DNA from: Brevundimonas diminuta 3F5N
GTDB lineage: Bacteria; Pseudomonadota; Alphaproteobacteria; Caulobacterales; Caulobacteraceae
Length of the DNA stretch: 38,176 nt
Reading direction: 5' to 3'
Assembly (NCBI RefSeq): GCF_900163625.1
Contig: NZ_FUIE01000061.1
Location: 1-38,176 of the forward strand
The notes beneath the pieces were generated by a model. That model searched no databases. It saw only the letters and a program-made list of their open reading frames with translations, and had not been told where the DNA came from. Below, in pieces: positions 29,189-36,893 of this stretch. The position numbers and the translations under genes were made by a program. Position 1 is the first letter of the stretch. Each line of letters opens with the position of its first letter.

Positions 29189-29761
29189 CTAATAGACGTC
29201 GCTCAACACGCTGGCGATCAGGCCCGTGGCGACGGCGATCAGCAGGATATCGTTGCCGGCGTGGACGTAACGGTAGCCGCGCGGCGCCGGCCTCAGATTA
29301 TAAAAGTAGGGGTCGTTGACGTAATAGGAGCGATAGGCAGGCGGCAGATAAGCGCCCGTGCGCCAGCGATAGCCGTAGTAGCGCGGCTCCACGCGGTAAT
29401 AGCCATGCCCCGGTGCGTACCAGTAGCCGCTGCGAGAGCCGCGATAGTCGCGGAACTCGGGCCGGCCGCGCCACCAGTTGTGGTCATTGCGGCTCCAGCG
29501 ATCGTATCGGCGATGGTCCTGTCGCCATTCGCGGCGATCATCATGGCGATCTTGACGCCAGTCACGGCGGTCATCGCGTCGATCCTGGCGCCATTCACGA
29601 CGGTCGTCGCGTCGATCCTGACGCCACTCACGGTGGTCGTTTCGACGGTCCTGGCGCCATTCGCGGCGGTCTCCGCGATGATCCTGCGCCTGGGCCATCA
29701 TGGGGGCGGCCGTGGTCGCCAGGGCGAGGGCGACGATGGCGGCCTTGGTCAGGCGGTTCAT
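29189..29761 (-). CDS. RcnB-like secreted protein with REWRQDRRDD tandem repeats
   Basis: A 190-residue protein started at the ATG at 29761, with a GGAG element upstream and a signal peptide ending near residue 26 (APMMAQAQ). Residues about 31-83 are five decapeptide units of REWRQDRRDD type, extremely rich in Arg and Asp. The C-terminal part (GYWYAPGHGYYRVEPRYYGYRWRTGAYLPPAY, YYVNDPYFYNLRPAPRGYRYVHAGNDILL) follows the RcnB template seen in the neighbouring gene but ends in a hydrophobic AVATGLIASVLSDVY instead of the acidic YLIDDYDG end. The two genes are probably ancient paralogues. Confidence 0.87.
   Translation of the reverse strand: MNRLTKAAIVALALATTAAPMMAQAQDHRGDRREWRQDRRNDHREWRQDRRDDRREWRQDRRDDRRDWRQDRHDDRREWRQDHRRYDRWSRNDHNWWRGRPEFRDYRGSRSGYWYAPGHGYYRVEPRYYGYRWRTGAYLPPAYRSYYVNDPYFYNLRPAPRGYRYVHAGNDILLIAVATGLIASVLSDVY
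29512..29671 (-). repeat. 30-bp tandem coding repeat
   Basis: About five imperfect 30-base units encode the decapeptide REWRQDRRDD of the RcnB-like protein. The units keep reading frame and differ mainly by single-base changes (for example RND, RHDD and DWRQ variants), so they arose by tandem duplication and have begun to diverge. Confidence 0.85.
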
Positions 29762-29978
29762 TTGGCAACTCCATTCAAGAAGCGAAATCCCTGTCTGGCG
29801 TCGACATTCAGGCCGGCCGAATGAACCGCCGCTGAACCAGCCTTTCAGCTTGCGCTCGTATGCGGGCAAGGGCCGTGTCGCAGGGGGCCTGAGCGCGTTA
29901 ACGCTAATTTTAAACCGACGATATTTGAATGGATGTCCGATAGCGGGGTCAGAACGACGCCGCGAGGGAGGATTGCTG

Positions 29979-30275
29979 ATGAATCCGCTGAACCAAGCGC
30001 CCCTGGCGCACGAGACCCTGCCGTTGCCGACGCCCGACATGGACGGCGACGCCCTGTTCCGTCTGGGCCTGGCCTATTCGGCGGGATTGGACGGGTGTCC
30101 CATCGATCGGGTGTCGGCCCATATGATCTTCAACCTGGCCTCCATGAAGGGCTCGATCGAGGCGCGGGAATACCGCCGCGACATCAGCCAGGAGATGGAG
30201 CACGACGAGATCGCCGAGGCCCAGCGTGCTGCGCGCCGCTGGATCGACGCTGGTTCTTCTACGCTCGCCGCCTAA
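29979..30275 (+). CDS. Small Sel1-repeat-like protein
   Basis: A 98-residue protein started at the ATG at 29979, preceded by GGGAGG. The N-terminal 20 residues are proline-rich; the remainder, LFRLGLAYSAGLDGCPIDRVSAHMIFNLASMKGS then AREYRRDISQEM and EIAEAQRAARRW, reads like one Sel1/TPR-type helical hairpin followed by an extra helix. Such proteins usually mediate protein contacts. No signal peptide or membrane helix is seen. The 217 bp upstream, between this gene and the divergent RcnB-like gene, contain an AT-richer patch (about 29897-29935) that may include the promoter. Confidence 0.8.
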   Translation: MNPLNQAPLAHETLPLPTPDMDGDALFRLGLAYSAGLDGCPIDRVSAHMIFNLASMKGSIEAREYRRDISQEMEHDEIAEAQRAARRWIDAGSSTLAA

Positions 30276-30368
30276 CCTTTGGCGGCCTGATGCAGCTTGC
30301 GGCGTCTGGACCGGGCGGCGGCGGCGGGGTATGCACCCCGCGAGTTCCCCGTCCGAAGGATTCCGTCC

Positions 30369-30674
30369 ATGCTCGCTCGCATCTATCGCCCGGCCAAGAC
30401 CGCGATGCAGTCCGGCAAGGCCAAGGCGCGCGACTGGCGCCTGGAGTTCGAGCCGGCTTCGGCCCGCACCATCGACCCGCTGATGGGCTGGACCAGCTCG
30501 ACCGACATGAACGGTCAGGTCCGCCTGTCCTTCGACACCAAGGAAGAGGCGGTCGATTACGCCGAACGCCACGGCATCGCCTTCCGCCTGCATGAGCCGA
30601 ACGAGGCGCCGGTCATCATCAAGGCCTACGCCGACAACTTCGCCACCAACCGCAAGCAGTCCTGGACCCACTAA
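30369..30674 (+). CDS. NDUFS4-like complex I accessory subunit
   Basis: A 101-residue protein of the ETC complex I conserved-region family, the bacterial homologue of mitochondrial NDUFS4 (18 kDa, AQDQ). It should be a peripheral subunit of NADH:ubiquinone oxidoreductase. Visible hallmarks are MLARIYRPAKTAMQSGKAK, WRLEFEP, DPLMGWTSSTDMNGQVRLSFDTKEEAVDYAERHGI and the C-terminal YADNFATNRKQSWTH. It is encoded alone, 94 bp after the Sel1-like gene and away from the nuo operon, which is usual in alphaproteobacteria. The tRNA-Arg gene begins 23 bp downstream. Confidence 0.95.
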   Translation: MLARIYRPAKTAMQSGKAKARDWRLEFEPASARTIDPLMGWTSSTDMNGQVRLSFDTKEEAVDYAERHGIAFRLHEPNEAPVIIKAYADNFATNRKQSWTH

Positions 30675-30696
30675 GGTCGGACGGCTGCACCCCAAG

Positions 30697-30773
30697 GCGC
30701 CCATAGCTCAACCGGATAGAGCACCCGCCTTCTAAGCGGACGGTTGCAGGTTCGAGTCCTGCTGGGCGCGCCA
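30697..30773 (+). tRNA. tRNA-Arg (TCT anticodon)
   Basis: A 77-nt gene including an encoded CCA end. Acceptor stem GCGCCCA pairs with TGGGCGC, the D-stem GCTC pairs with GAGC, and the T-stem GCAGG pairs with CCTGC around TTCGAGT. The anticodon loop CTTCTAA places TCT at 30731-30733, reading AGA and AGG codons. The outermost anticodon-stem pair (30724 with 30740) is a C-A mismatch. The 3' half is overlapped on the opposite strand by the end of the cystathionine beta-lyase-type gene. Confidence 0.96.
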
Positions 30774-31925
30774 TGCCTCCAATCCCTTTTCCAGATCAGC
30801 CGTAAGGTCGGCGGGATCTTCGAGCCCGATATGCAGGCGCAGCAGTTGGCCGGGCAGGCCGGGCGTATGCTGACGATAGGCCAATTGCGGTGTTTCGTGG
30901 GTGATCAGGCTCTCGAAGCCGCCCCAGGAATAGCCCATGCCGAACAGGCTGAGCGCGCGCATGAAGGCGTGGGCCGCCGCTGTGTCGCCGCCCTTCATGA
31001 CCACGCCCATCAGGGAGGCCGCGCCGTCGAAGTCGCGTCGCCACAGCTCATGACCGACCGAGCCGGACAGGGGCGGATAGAGGACGTCGGCGACCTCTGG
31101 CTGGGCTTTCAGCCATTGGGCGATCGCCAGGGCTGAACGGGCCTGGGCCTCATAGCGCAGGGGCAGGGTCCGGATGCCGCGCAGCGCCAGCCAGGCGTCG
31201 TCGGGCGAGACGTGCCAACCCATGTCTTCGATGGCGTCTGCGATGGCGCGGAGGATGCGCGGCGCGCTGGCGGCGATCCCGCCCATCAGCAGGTCGGAAT
31301 GGCCGCCGACATATTTGGTCAGGGCCTGGACGCTGACATCGACGCCGTGCGCCAGCGGACGGAAGGCCAGCCCCGCCGCCCAGGTGTTGTCCATGACGGT
31401 CAGGACGCCGCGCTCGCGGCAGGCGGCGGCTAGGGCGGGGGCGTCCGCCATGTCGAAGGTTAGGGAAGCGGGCGCTTCGATCAGCAGAAGCCGGGTGCGT
31501 GGGCTGAGGGCCGCCAGAATGGTCTCGGTCGAGGCGTCGGCGGGGTGGAAGCGGGCGGTGATCCCGCGCGCCGCGAGGTGGCGCGTCAGGAAGCGGCGCG
31601 TGGGGCCATAGACGGCGTCGGTGGTCAGCACCTCGTCGCCGGGACGCAGCAGGGCGATCAGGGGGACGGTCACGGCCGCCAGGCCGGAGGGAACCAGGAA
31701 GGCGTCGGCGCCGCCCTCCATCTGGGCCAGCAAGGCGCGCAGCTCGCGTGCGGCGCTCGTGCCGTCGAGGCCGTAGACGGGACCGTCCGCGCTGTCCTGC
31801 ATCCGGGCCGGGTCGTCGCTGAGCATGGTTGAGGCGCGCTCCACCGGAGGATTGACCGGGCGGCGGCCCTGACCGCGCCGTGTGGCGCTGGCGATCAGCC
31901 GGGTTCGGTCGGAAATGGGCGGCAT
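30732..31925 (-). CDS. metC: PLP-dependent cystathionine beta-lyase-type enzyme
   Basis: A Cys/Met-metabolism PLP-dependent enzyme of 397 residues; beta-lyase activity (cystathionine to homocysteine) is the best guess, gamma-synthase being an alternative. YGLDGTSAARELRALLAQMEG and FLVPSGLAAVTVPLIALLRPGD form the PLP-phosphate region, VMDNTWAAGLAFRPLAHGVD the cofactor Asp, SVQALTKYVGGHSDLLMG contains the PLP lysine near residue 200, and MGYSWGGFESL with LLRLHIGLEDPADL is a typical end. GGAG precedes the ATG at 31925. The final dozen residues (AQQDSNLQPSA) are encoded by antisense tRNA-Arg sequence, and the TAG stop is complementary to bases 30732-30734, overlapping the anticodon. Confidence 0.9.
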   Translation of the reverse strand: MPPISDRTRLIASATRRGQGRRPVNPPVERASTMLSDDPARMQDSADGPVYGLDGTSAARELRALLAQMEGGADAFLVPSGLAAVTVPLIALLRPGDEVLTTDAVYGPTRRFLTRHLAARGITARFHPADASTETILAALSPRTRLLLIEAPASLTFDMADAPALAAACRERGVLTVMDNTWAAGLAFRPLAHGVDVSVQALTKYVGGHSDLLMGGIAASAPRILRAIADAIEDMGWHVSPDDAWLALRGIRTLPLRYEAQARSALAIAQWLKAQPEVADVLYPPLSGSVGHELWRRDFDGAASLMGVVMKGGDTAAAHAFMRALSLFGMGYSWGGFESLITHETPQLAYRQHTPGLPGQLLRLHIGLEDPADLTADLEKGLEAWRAQQDSNLQPSA

Positions 31926-32003
31926 GGAGACTCCAGCGGGTTGCGGTTCGGGGCCTAGAGGGCTCTAAACTGTTGCGGGGCGCAAGACGGAGCGGTGGAT
32001 CGG

Positions 32004-33119
32004 ATGCGGAGATGGCGAGGCGGCGCGGGAGCGACGGCGGGCGTGGCGGTGATGCTGGCCCTGGCGACCGGCGCCTGTCAGAGATCGGCTGAACCGCAGG
32101 AGCCGGAAACGCGCGAGCCTTCACGTCAGGCTCCGGCCGCCGCGACCGACGCGCAGCCCAGCCCGACACTGGCGGCGGTGCGTCAGCGCGGCCGGTTGAA
32201 CTGCGGCGTGCACGAGGGGCTGGTTGGTTTCGCCTATACGGACAATCGCGGCGCTTGGCGGGGCTTTGACGTCGATTTCTGCCGCGCCACGGCGGCCGCC
32301 ATCTTCGGCGACCCCGACGCCGTGCGCTTCGTGCCGCTGAACACGGAGCAGCGGTTCGACGCCCTGCGCGAGGGGCGCGTGGACGTGCTGTGGCGCAACA
32401 CCTCCTGGACCATGAGCCGGGATGTCGGGGGGCAGCTCAGCTTCGCCGGGATCAACTATTACGACGGCCAGGGCTTCATGGTGCGGCGCGCGCTCAATCT
32501 GAGCAGCGCGGCCGAACTGAACGGCGCCCGCATCTGCGTCCAGTCCGGTTCGACGACCGAGTTGAACGTTGAGGACTACTTCCGCCGACGGGGCATCGAG
32601 TATCGGCCCGTCGTGGTCGCCACCGAGGGCGAGGCGCGTCAGGCATATGCGCGCGAGGAATGCGACGCCTTCACCGCCGACATCTCGGCCCTTGCGGCGG
32701 CGCGCACGACCTTACCGAACCCGCAGCAGCACGTCATCCTGCCGGATGTGATCTCGAAGGAGCCTCTGGGGCCGGTGGTGCGTGGTGGCGACGACCGCTG
32801 GACAGCGGTGGTCCGCTGGACGCTCAACGCCCTGATTCTGGCCGAGGAATTGGGCGTGACGCGCGAAAATGCCGCAGACATGGCCAAGAATTCCGCGGAT
32901 CCCAGGGTTCGGCGTCTTCTGGGTGATGAAGGTGACTTCGGCCCAAGCCTCGATCTGTCGAGAACATGGGCTAAAGACGCTGTTTCTGCTGGCGGAAATT
33001 ACGGGGAGATATTCAACCGGAACCTGGGCGCACAGTCGTCGTTGGATCTTGAGCGCGGATTGAATGCTCAATGGTCGTCGCGACCCGGTGGGTTGATCTA
33101 TGGCCTTCCTGTCCGTTAG
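32004..33119 (+). CDS. AapJ-type amino-acid ABC transporter substrate-binding protein
   Basis: A 371-residue periplasmic solute-binding protein of family 3, closest in type to general L-amino-acid transporter AapJ. The ATG at 32004 is chosen, with a GGAG about eleven bases upstream; a GTG at 31995 is too close to it. The N terminus has a hydrophobic span ending in a cysteine (ATGAC near residue 22), so it is either a lipoprotein with a weak lipobox or has a normal signal peptide. A variable P/A/E-rich linker follows. The binding domain shows LNCGVHEGLVGFAY, GFDVDFCRATAAAIFGD, VDVLWRNTSWTMSRD, ICVQSGSTTELNVEDYF and the C-terminal NLGAQSSLDLERGLNAQW. No permease or ATPase gene lies adjacent, so it is an orphan binding protein here. 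Confidence 0.9.
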   Translation: MRRWRGGAGATAGVAVMLALATGACQRSAEPQEPETREPSRQAPAAATDAQPSPTLAAVRQRGRLNCGVHEGLVGFAYTDNRGAWRGFDVDFCRATAAAIFGDPDAVRFVPLNTEQRFDALREGRVDVLWRNTSWTMSRDVGGQLSFAGINYYDGQGFMVRRALNLSSAAELNGARICVQSGSTTELNVEDYFRRRGIEYRPVVVATEGEARQAYAREECDAFTADISALAAARTTLPNPQQHVILPDVISKEPLGPVVRGGDDRWTAVVRWTLNALILAEELGVTRENAADMAKNSADPRVRRLLGDEGDFGPSLDLSRTWAKDAVSAGGNYGEIFNRNLGAQSSLDLERGLNAQWSSRPGGLIYGLPVR

Positions 33120-33150
33120 TCCAAGGGGGAGGGAATAGGGAAGGGACCGG

Positions 33151-34461
33151 ATGGAGACCACGGCCAAGCGCGGACTGCCGCTTCATGTGTTGATGCTGAT
33201 CGGATTTCTGGTCGGTCTCACAGGCGGACTCATCGTCAATCTGACCGTCGGAGGGGACGTCGGTTGGGTGCAGTGGCTGACCTCCAACATCACGGGACCG
33301 GCGGGGCAGATCTTCCTGCGCCTGCTGTTCATGCTGGTGCTGCCTCTGCTGTTCTCGGCCCTGGTCATCGGGGTGGCCGAGATGGGCGACCTGAAGGCTT
33401 TGGGCCGAGCCGGGTCCAAGAGTCTGGGATTCACCGTCTTCATTTCCGCCGTGGCCGTGCTGATCGGCATGGTGATGGTCAACGTCTTCCGGCCTGGCGA
33501 CGGGGTTGATCCGGCCCTGGCCCAGCAGCTTCTGGATCAGGGGCGCGCGGGTGCGGCGTCCATCGTCGGCAATGCGCCCAAGTCGGTGCAGGCGGGCGAC
33601 TTCTTTCTGGAGTTGATCCCGTCCAACGTCTTCACGGCGGCGGCGGAGAACCAGATCCTGCCGGTCATGGTCTTCGCCCTGTTTTTCGGCGTCGGCCTGG
33701 TCATGACCAAGAGCCCCGCCACCGACCGGCTGCAACAGACCATCGAGGGGCTGTTCGAGGTGATGATGAAGCTCATCAACCTCGTGATCCGCATCGCGCC
33801 GATCGCCATCGCCTGTCTGATGTTCAACCTGGCGGCCCTGTTCGGCTGGGAGTTGCTGATCCGCCTGGGCGCCTTCGTCGCCGTGGCCGTGGGCGCCATG
33901 GCGATCCATATGTTCGTGGTCTATCCGCTGGTGATCTGGCTGATGGGCGGGATGTCGCCGCTGAAGTTCTTCCGCGACATCCGTGAGGCCATGGTGGTGT
34001 CCTTCTCAACCGCCTCGTCGAACGCCAGCCTGCCGGTGTCGCTGCGTGTGGCCGAGCAGAATCTGGGCCTGCCGCGCAAGATCGCCCGCTTCGTCCTGAC
34101 CGTCGGCGCCACCGCCAACCAGAACGGCACAGCCCTGTTCGAAGGGGTGACGGTGCTGTTCCTGGCCCAGTTCTTCGGGGTCGACCTGACGTTGGGCCAG
34201 CAGGTGATCGTCATGCTGGTCTGCATCCTGGGCGGGGTCGGCACGGCCGGGGTTCCGGCAGGGTCGCTGCCGGTCATCGCCATGATCCTGGCCATGGTGG
34301 GCGTGCCGCCGGAAGGGATCGGCCTGATCCTGGGCGTCGACCGCTTCCTGGATATGTGCCGGACTTCGCTGAACGTCACCGGCGATCTGGTCGTCGCGAC
34401 GGTGGTGTCGCGCGGCGAGGAGGATACGGACACGCTGCCGCCAGCGCCTGCTCAGGCATAA
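33151..34461 (+). CDS. Dicarboxylate/amino-acid:cation symporter (DAACS family)
   Basis: A 436-residue inner-membrane transporter of the glutamate/dicarboxylate SLC1 fold, about eight transmembrane helices and two re-entrant hairpins. The hairpin-1 serine motif is [15 protein letters not shown]; the helix-8 substrate site [16 protein letters not shown] keeps the Asp, Arg, Thr, Asn and Asp series of characterised members. The helix-7 NMDGT motif is altered to NQNGT ([14 protein letters not shown]). The first residues carry positive charges and a transmembrane span ([19 protein letters not shown]). It lies 31 bp after the AapJ-type gene and may share its transcript. Glutamate, aspartate or C4-dicarboxylates are candidate substrates. 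Confidence 0.93.
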   Translation: METTAKRGLPLHVLMLIGFLVGLTGGLIVNLTVGGDVGWVQWLTSNITGPAGQIFLRLLFMLVLPLLFSALVIGVAEMGDLKALGRAGSKSLGFTVFISAVAVLIGMVMVNVFRPGDGVDPALAQQLLDQGRAGAASIVGNAPKSVQAGDFFLELIPSNVFTAAAENQILPVMVFALFFGVGLVMTKSPATDRLQQTIEGLFEVMMKLINLVIRIAPIAIACLMFNLAALFGWELLIRLGAFVAVAVGAMAIHMFVVYPLVIWLMGGMSPLKFFRDIREAMVVSFSTASSNASLPVSLRVAEQNLGLPRKIARFVLTVGATANQNGTALFEGVTVLFLAQFFGVDLTLGQQVIVMLVCILGGVGTAGVPAGSLPVIAMILAMVGVPPEGIGLILGVDRFLDMCRTSLNVTGDLVVATVVSRGEEDTDTLPPAPAQA

Positions 34462-34463
34462 GC

Positions 34464-34500
34464 AAAAGGCCGACGCAGGCGGTCCTGCGTCGGCCTTCTC
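34464..34500. terminator. Terminator between symporter and pirin genes
   Basis: A perfect 14-bp stem (34466-34479 with 34484-34497) with a CGGT loop begins five bases after the symporter stop. The 3' tail on the plus strand is T-poor; on the minus strand CTTTTG follows. It separates two convergent genes, ending in the symporter and pirin reading frames. Confidence 0.85.
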
Positions 34501-34528
34501 GCTCAATCTCCCGTCAGAACGTCGCCGT

Positions 34529-35425
34529 TCAGGACATGGGGTTGGCGGGCGGCGTCGGATCGGGCGGCAGGGGAATGAACTCCTGATCGTCCATGTCGGG
34601 CAGTTTCATGCGCCCGGCGCGCCAGTCGGCCTTGGCTTGTTCGATGCGGTCCTTGGACGATGAGACGAAGTTCCATTCGATGAAGCGCTCGCCCACCGGC
34701 TCGCCGCCCAGCACCATGACGGTGGACGGCTCCAGCGCACAGATCACCGAGGCGACGCCCTTCTCCAGCACCGCCATCTGGCCGTGGCCCAGCGGACGGC
34801 CGTCGTCGATCTCGACCAGGCCTTGCACGACATAGATCGCGCTTTCCGAATGGTCGGTCGGAGTCTGGAAGCGCGCGCCGGGCTCCAGCTCCAGATGCAG
34901 GTAGTGCAGCGGCGAGAAGGTGCTGACGCCGGCCTTCATGCCCATGGTCTCGCCCGCGGCCAGGCGGCCCTTCACGCCGCCCTCGATCCAGGTCGGCAGG
35001 TCGGCGGTGGTGACGTGCTGGAACGAAGGATCGATCTCTTCCTGACCGTTCGGCAGGGCGAGCCAGGCCTGGATGCCTTCCAGACGCAGGCCTTCCATCC
35101 GCGCGCGCTCAAAGCGTTCGGAGTGGGTGACGCCGCTGCCCGCCGTCATCCAGTTGACCTCGGCCGGACGGATATCCTGCTGCACGCCCAGGCTGTCGCG
35201 GTGGGTGATCTCGCCGTCGAACAAATAGGTCAGGGTCGAGATGCCGATGTGCGGGTGCGGGCGCACGTCGACGGTCTTGGGGATTCCCGCCGGCATGTCG
35301 ACCGGTCCCATGTGGTCGAAGAAGACGAAGGGGCCGACCGTGCGGCGCTTGGCATAGGGCAGGACGCGCCCCACCTCGAAGCCGCCGAGGTCCTTGCGGC
35401 GCTGGTCGATGACGAGTTCGATCAT
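34529..35425 (-). CDS. Pirin family protein
   Basis: A 298-residue bicupin of the pirin family, iron-binding proteins with quercetinase-like or redox-sensing roles in some species. The first cupin shows [26 protein letters not shown] and the metal-binding [25 protein letters not shown], followed by [30 protein letters not shown]. The second cupin ends with [32 protein letters not shown]. Metal histidines of the first cupin are present. It is the last gene of the minus-strand cluster that includes DoxX, YceI, an ABM monooxygenase and two YcaC-type hydrolases; 48 bp separate it from doxX. Confidence 0.94.
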   Translation of the reverse strand: MIELVIDQRRKDLGGFEVGRVLPYAKRRTVGPFVFFDHMGPVDMPAGIPKTVDVRPHPHIGISTLTYLFDGEITHRDSLGVQQDIRPAEVNWMTAGSGVTHSERFERARMEGLRLEGIQAWLALPNGQEEIDPSFQHVTTADLPTWIEGGVKGRLAAGETMGMKAGVSTFSPLHYLHLELEPGARFQTPTDHSESAIYVVQGLVEIDDGRPLGHGQMAVLEKGVASVICALEPSTVMVLGGEPVGERFIEWNFVSSSKDRIEQAKADWRAGRMKLPDMDDQEFIPLPPDPTPPANPMS

Positions 35426-35473
35426 TGGGCTTTCTCCTGCTCCCAGATGGTGTTGAGTGTAACCTGCACTGTG

Positions 35474-35854
35474 TCAGAGCACAAAGCGTCCTGGCCCGGC
35501 GGCCATCAGGATCAGGAAGCCGCCGATGATGCTGATGTGCTCGAAAAAGCCGTTCAGGGCTGCGGCCCGCTGATCGCCCTTTACGTTCCAGAAGTCATAG
35601 AAGATCACCGCTGTGGCCAGGGTGAACAGGGCCATCAGGGCGGCGACGGGCGTGGTGAACCAGCCTGCGATCAGCAGGCCGCCGCCTACGATCTGCAAGG
35701 CGATTGTGCCCAGCAGCGCCAGGTGCGCGAAGGGGATCTTCTTGCTCCGCACCTCGCCCAGCCCCTCCTGAAAGCGGATGGCTTTCGTGATCCCGCTTTG
35801 CAGGAACAGCAGAACGAGAAGGATGCGGCCGATCAGCAAATATTGGTCGGTCAT
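35474..35854 (-). CDS. DoxX family membrane protein
   Basis: A 126-residue inner-membrane protein with four predicted transmembrane helices. It begins with MTDQYLLIGRILLVLLFLQSGITKAIRFQEGL, the family's first helix and loop, followed by ALLGTIALQIVGGGLLIAGWFT, ALMALFTLATAVIFYDFWNVKGD and ISIIGGFLILMAAGPGRF. DoxX-like proteins accompany redox or electrophile stress genes, and some contribute to thiosulfate:quinone reduction. The ATG at 35854 overlaps the YceI stop (ATGA), so the two are translationally coupled. The upstream order (YceI then DoxX) is common. Confidence 0.93.
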   Translation of the reverse strand: MTDQYLLIGRILLVLLFLQSGITKAIRFQEGLGEVRSKKIPFAHLALLGTIALQIVGGGLLIAGWFTTPVAALMALFTLATAVIFYDFWNVKGDQRAAALNGFFEHISIIGGFLILMAAGPGRFVL

Positions 35855-36498
35855 GAGGCTCCTGCTTGATCGGCGACGGCTTCGAGGGTGATCTCGACCT
35901 TGATCTCGTCGCTCACCATGGGCAGGGCGACGGTCAGGCCGAAGTCCGAACGCTTGAGCACGGTTGTGGCTGCAAAGCCGACTGCGGGTGCGCCGGTCAT
36001 GGGATGGGGGCCGGCGCCGTTCAACACAGCGTCAAGGGTCACGGGGCGGGTGACGCCCCGCACCGTCAAGTCGCCCTGCACCTTGAAGGCTCTGCCCAGT
36101 CCCACGCGCTCGACCGAGCGGCTCTGGAAGGTGATGTCGGGGTGGCGGGCGGCGTCGAAGAATTTGTCGGTCAGGAAGTCTGCGTCCAACTGCGGCACGC
36201 CGGTGTCCACGCCGCTGACGGGAAGACGCACCGAGACGTTGGAGCGTTCGGGGTTCGCCTCGTCGATGCGGATGACGCCTTCGACGGTCTCGAACACAGC
36301 GCCGGGGTTCGACAGGCCGAGGTGGTTCCAGCTCATGCGGACCTGGGCGTGCGTCGGGTCGATCCTGTAGTCGCCAGAGGCGGGCAGGGTGGTCGCTGCG
36401 ACGGCCTGCGCAGGCGGCGTCGGCATGGCGACAGCAGGTGCGGCGGCGCTCAGCAGTTGCAGAGCCAGGGCGGCGACGGCGACGTTTCGAGAAATCAT
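35851..36498 (-). CDS. YceI family periplasmic polyisoprenoid-binding-like protein
   Basis: A 215-residue secreted protein started at the ATG at 36498 with a signal peptide (MISRNVAVAALALQLLSAAAPAVA); an ATG at 36519 is an alternative. The lipocalin-like YceI barrel follows, with DYRIDPTHAQVRMSWNHLGLSNPGAVFETVEGVIRIDEANPERSNVSVRLPV, VPQLDADFLTDKFFDAARHPDITFQS, VQGDLTVRGVTRPVTLDAVLN and GFAATTVLKRSDFGL. YceI proteins bind isoprenoid chains such as ubiquinone-type lipids in a periplasmic pocket, and some are base- or stress-inducible. The position between the ABM monooxygenase and DoxX genes fits quinone handling, although this is inference. Confidence 0.93.
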   Translation of the reverse strand: MISRNVAVAALALQLLSAAAPAVAMPTPPAQAVAATTLPASGDYRIDPTHAQVRMSWNHLGLSNPGAVFETVEGVIRIDEANPERSNVSVRLPVSGVDTGVPQLDADFLTDKFFDAARHPDITFQSRSVERVGLGRAFKVQGDLTVRGVTRPVTLDAVLNGAGPHPMTGAPAVGFAATTVLKRSDFGLTVALPMVSDEIKVEITLEAVADQAGAS

Positions 36499-36535
36499 GG
36501 AGGCCTCGGCGTGGGTCATCGAAAGGGGCGGAGAG

Positions 36536-36832
36536 TCAGACGCGGCGCTCGAGGCGGTGGAAGAACTCCATCTTCTCGACGTTGGCCGCGCCATTGGCTT
36601 GGAAGTGCTGGATGTGCGGCCCGTCGTTGTGGTGTTTCGACTGGGCCTCTTCGGACGCCCAGTGCTCGAAGAAGACGAACAGGCCCGGCTGGTCGCTGTC
36701 CTCGAACAGCTCATAGCGCAGGGCGCCGTCTTCGGTCCGGGAGGTCTGGGCGACGGCGATGAGGTCCTGTCTCAGGGCGTCTTCCTTGCCGGCCTTGGCG
36801 CGCAGGCCGACGGTGATGAACAGCTCGGCCAT
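36536..36832 (-). CDS. ABM-domain monooxygenase (putative quinol monooxygenase)
   Basis: A 98-residue protein of the antibiotic biosynthesis monooxygenase family, a ferredoxin-like dimer that oxidises aromatic or quinol-like molecules without a metal. Features in order: MAELFITVGLRAKAGKEDALRQDL, SRTEDGALRYELFEDSDQPGLFVFFEHWASEEAQSKHHN and HIQHFQANGAANVEKMEFFHRL. It resembles YgiN-type putative quinol monooxygenases. It sits 37 bp before the YceI start and 61 bp after an isochorismatase-like gene. The substrate cannot be assigned. Confidence 0.92.
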   Translation of the reverse strand: MAELFITVGLRAKAGKEDALRQDLIAVAQTSRTEDGALRYELFEDSDQPGLFVFFEHWASEEAQSKHHNDGPHIQHFQANGAANVEKMEFFHRLERRV

Positions 36833-36893
36833 GGCCGGTCTCCTGGGGAAGAAAAGGGCGGCCCGCGTCGGGCAGACGAGCCGCCCCGAAGGA

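Noticed and set aside
29512..29671. A CRISPR-like 30-bp repeat array
   Set aside because: The repeats are contiguous without spacers and encode an in-frame decapeptide repeat of a secreted protein.
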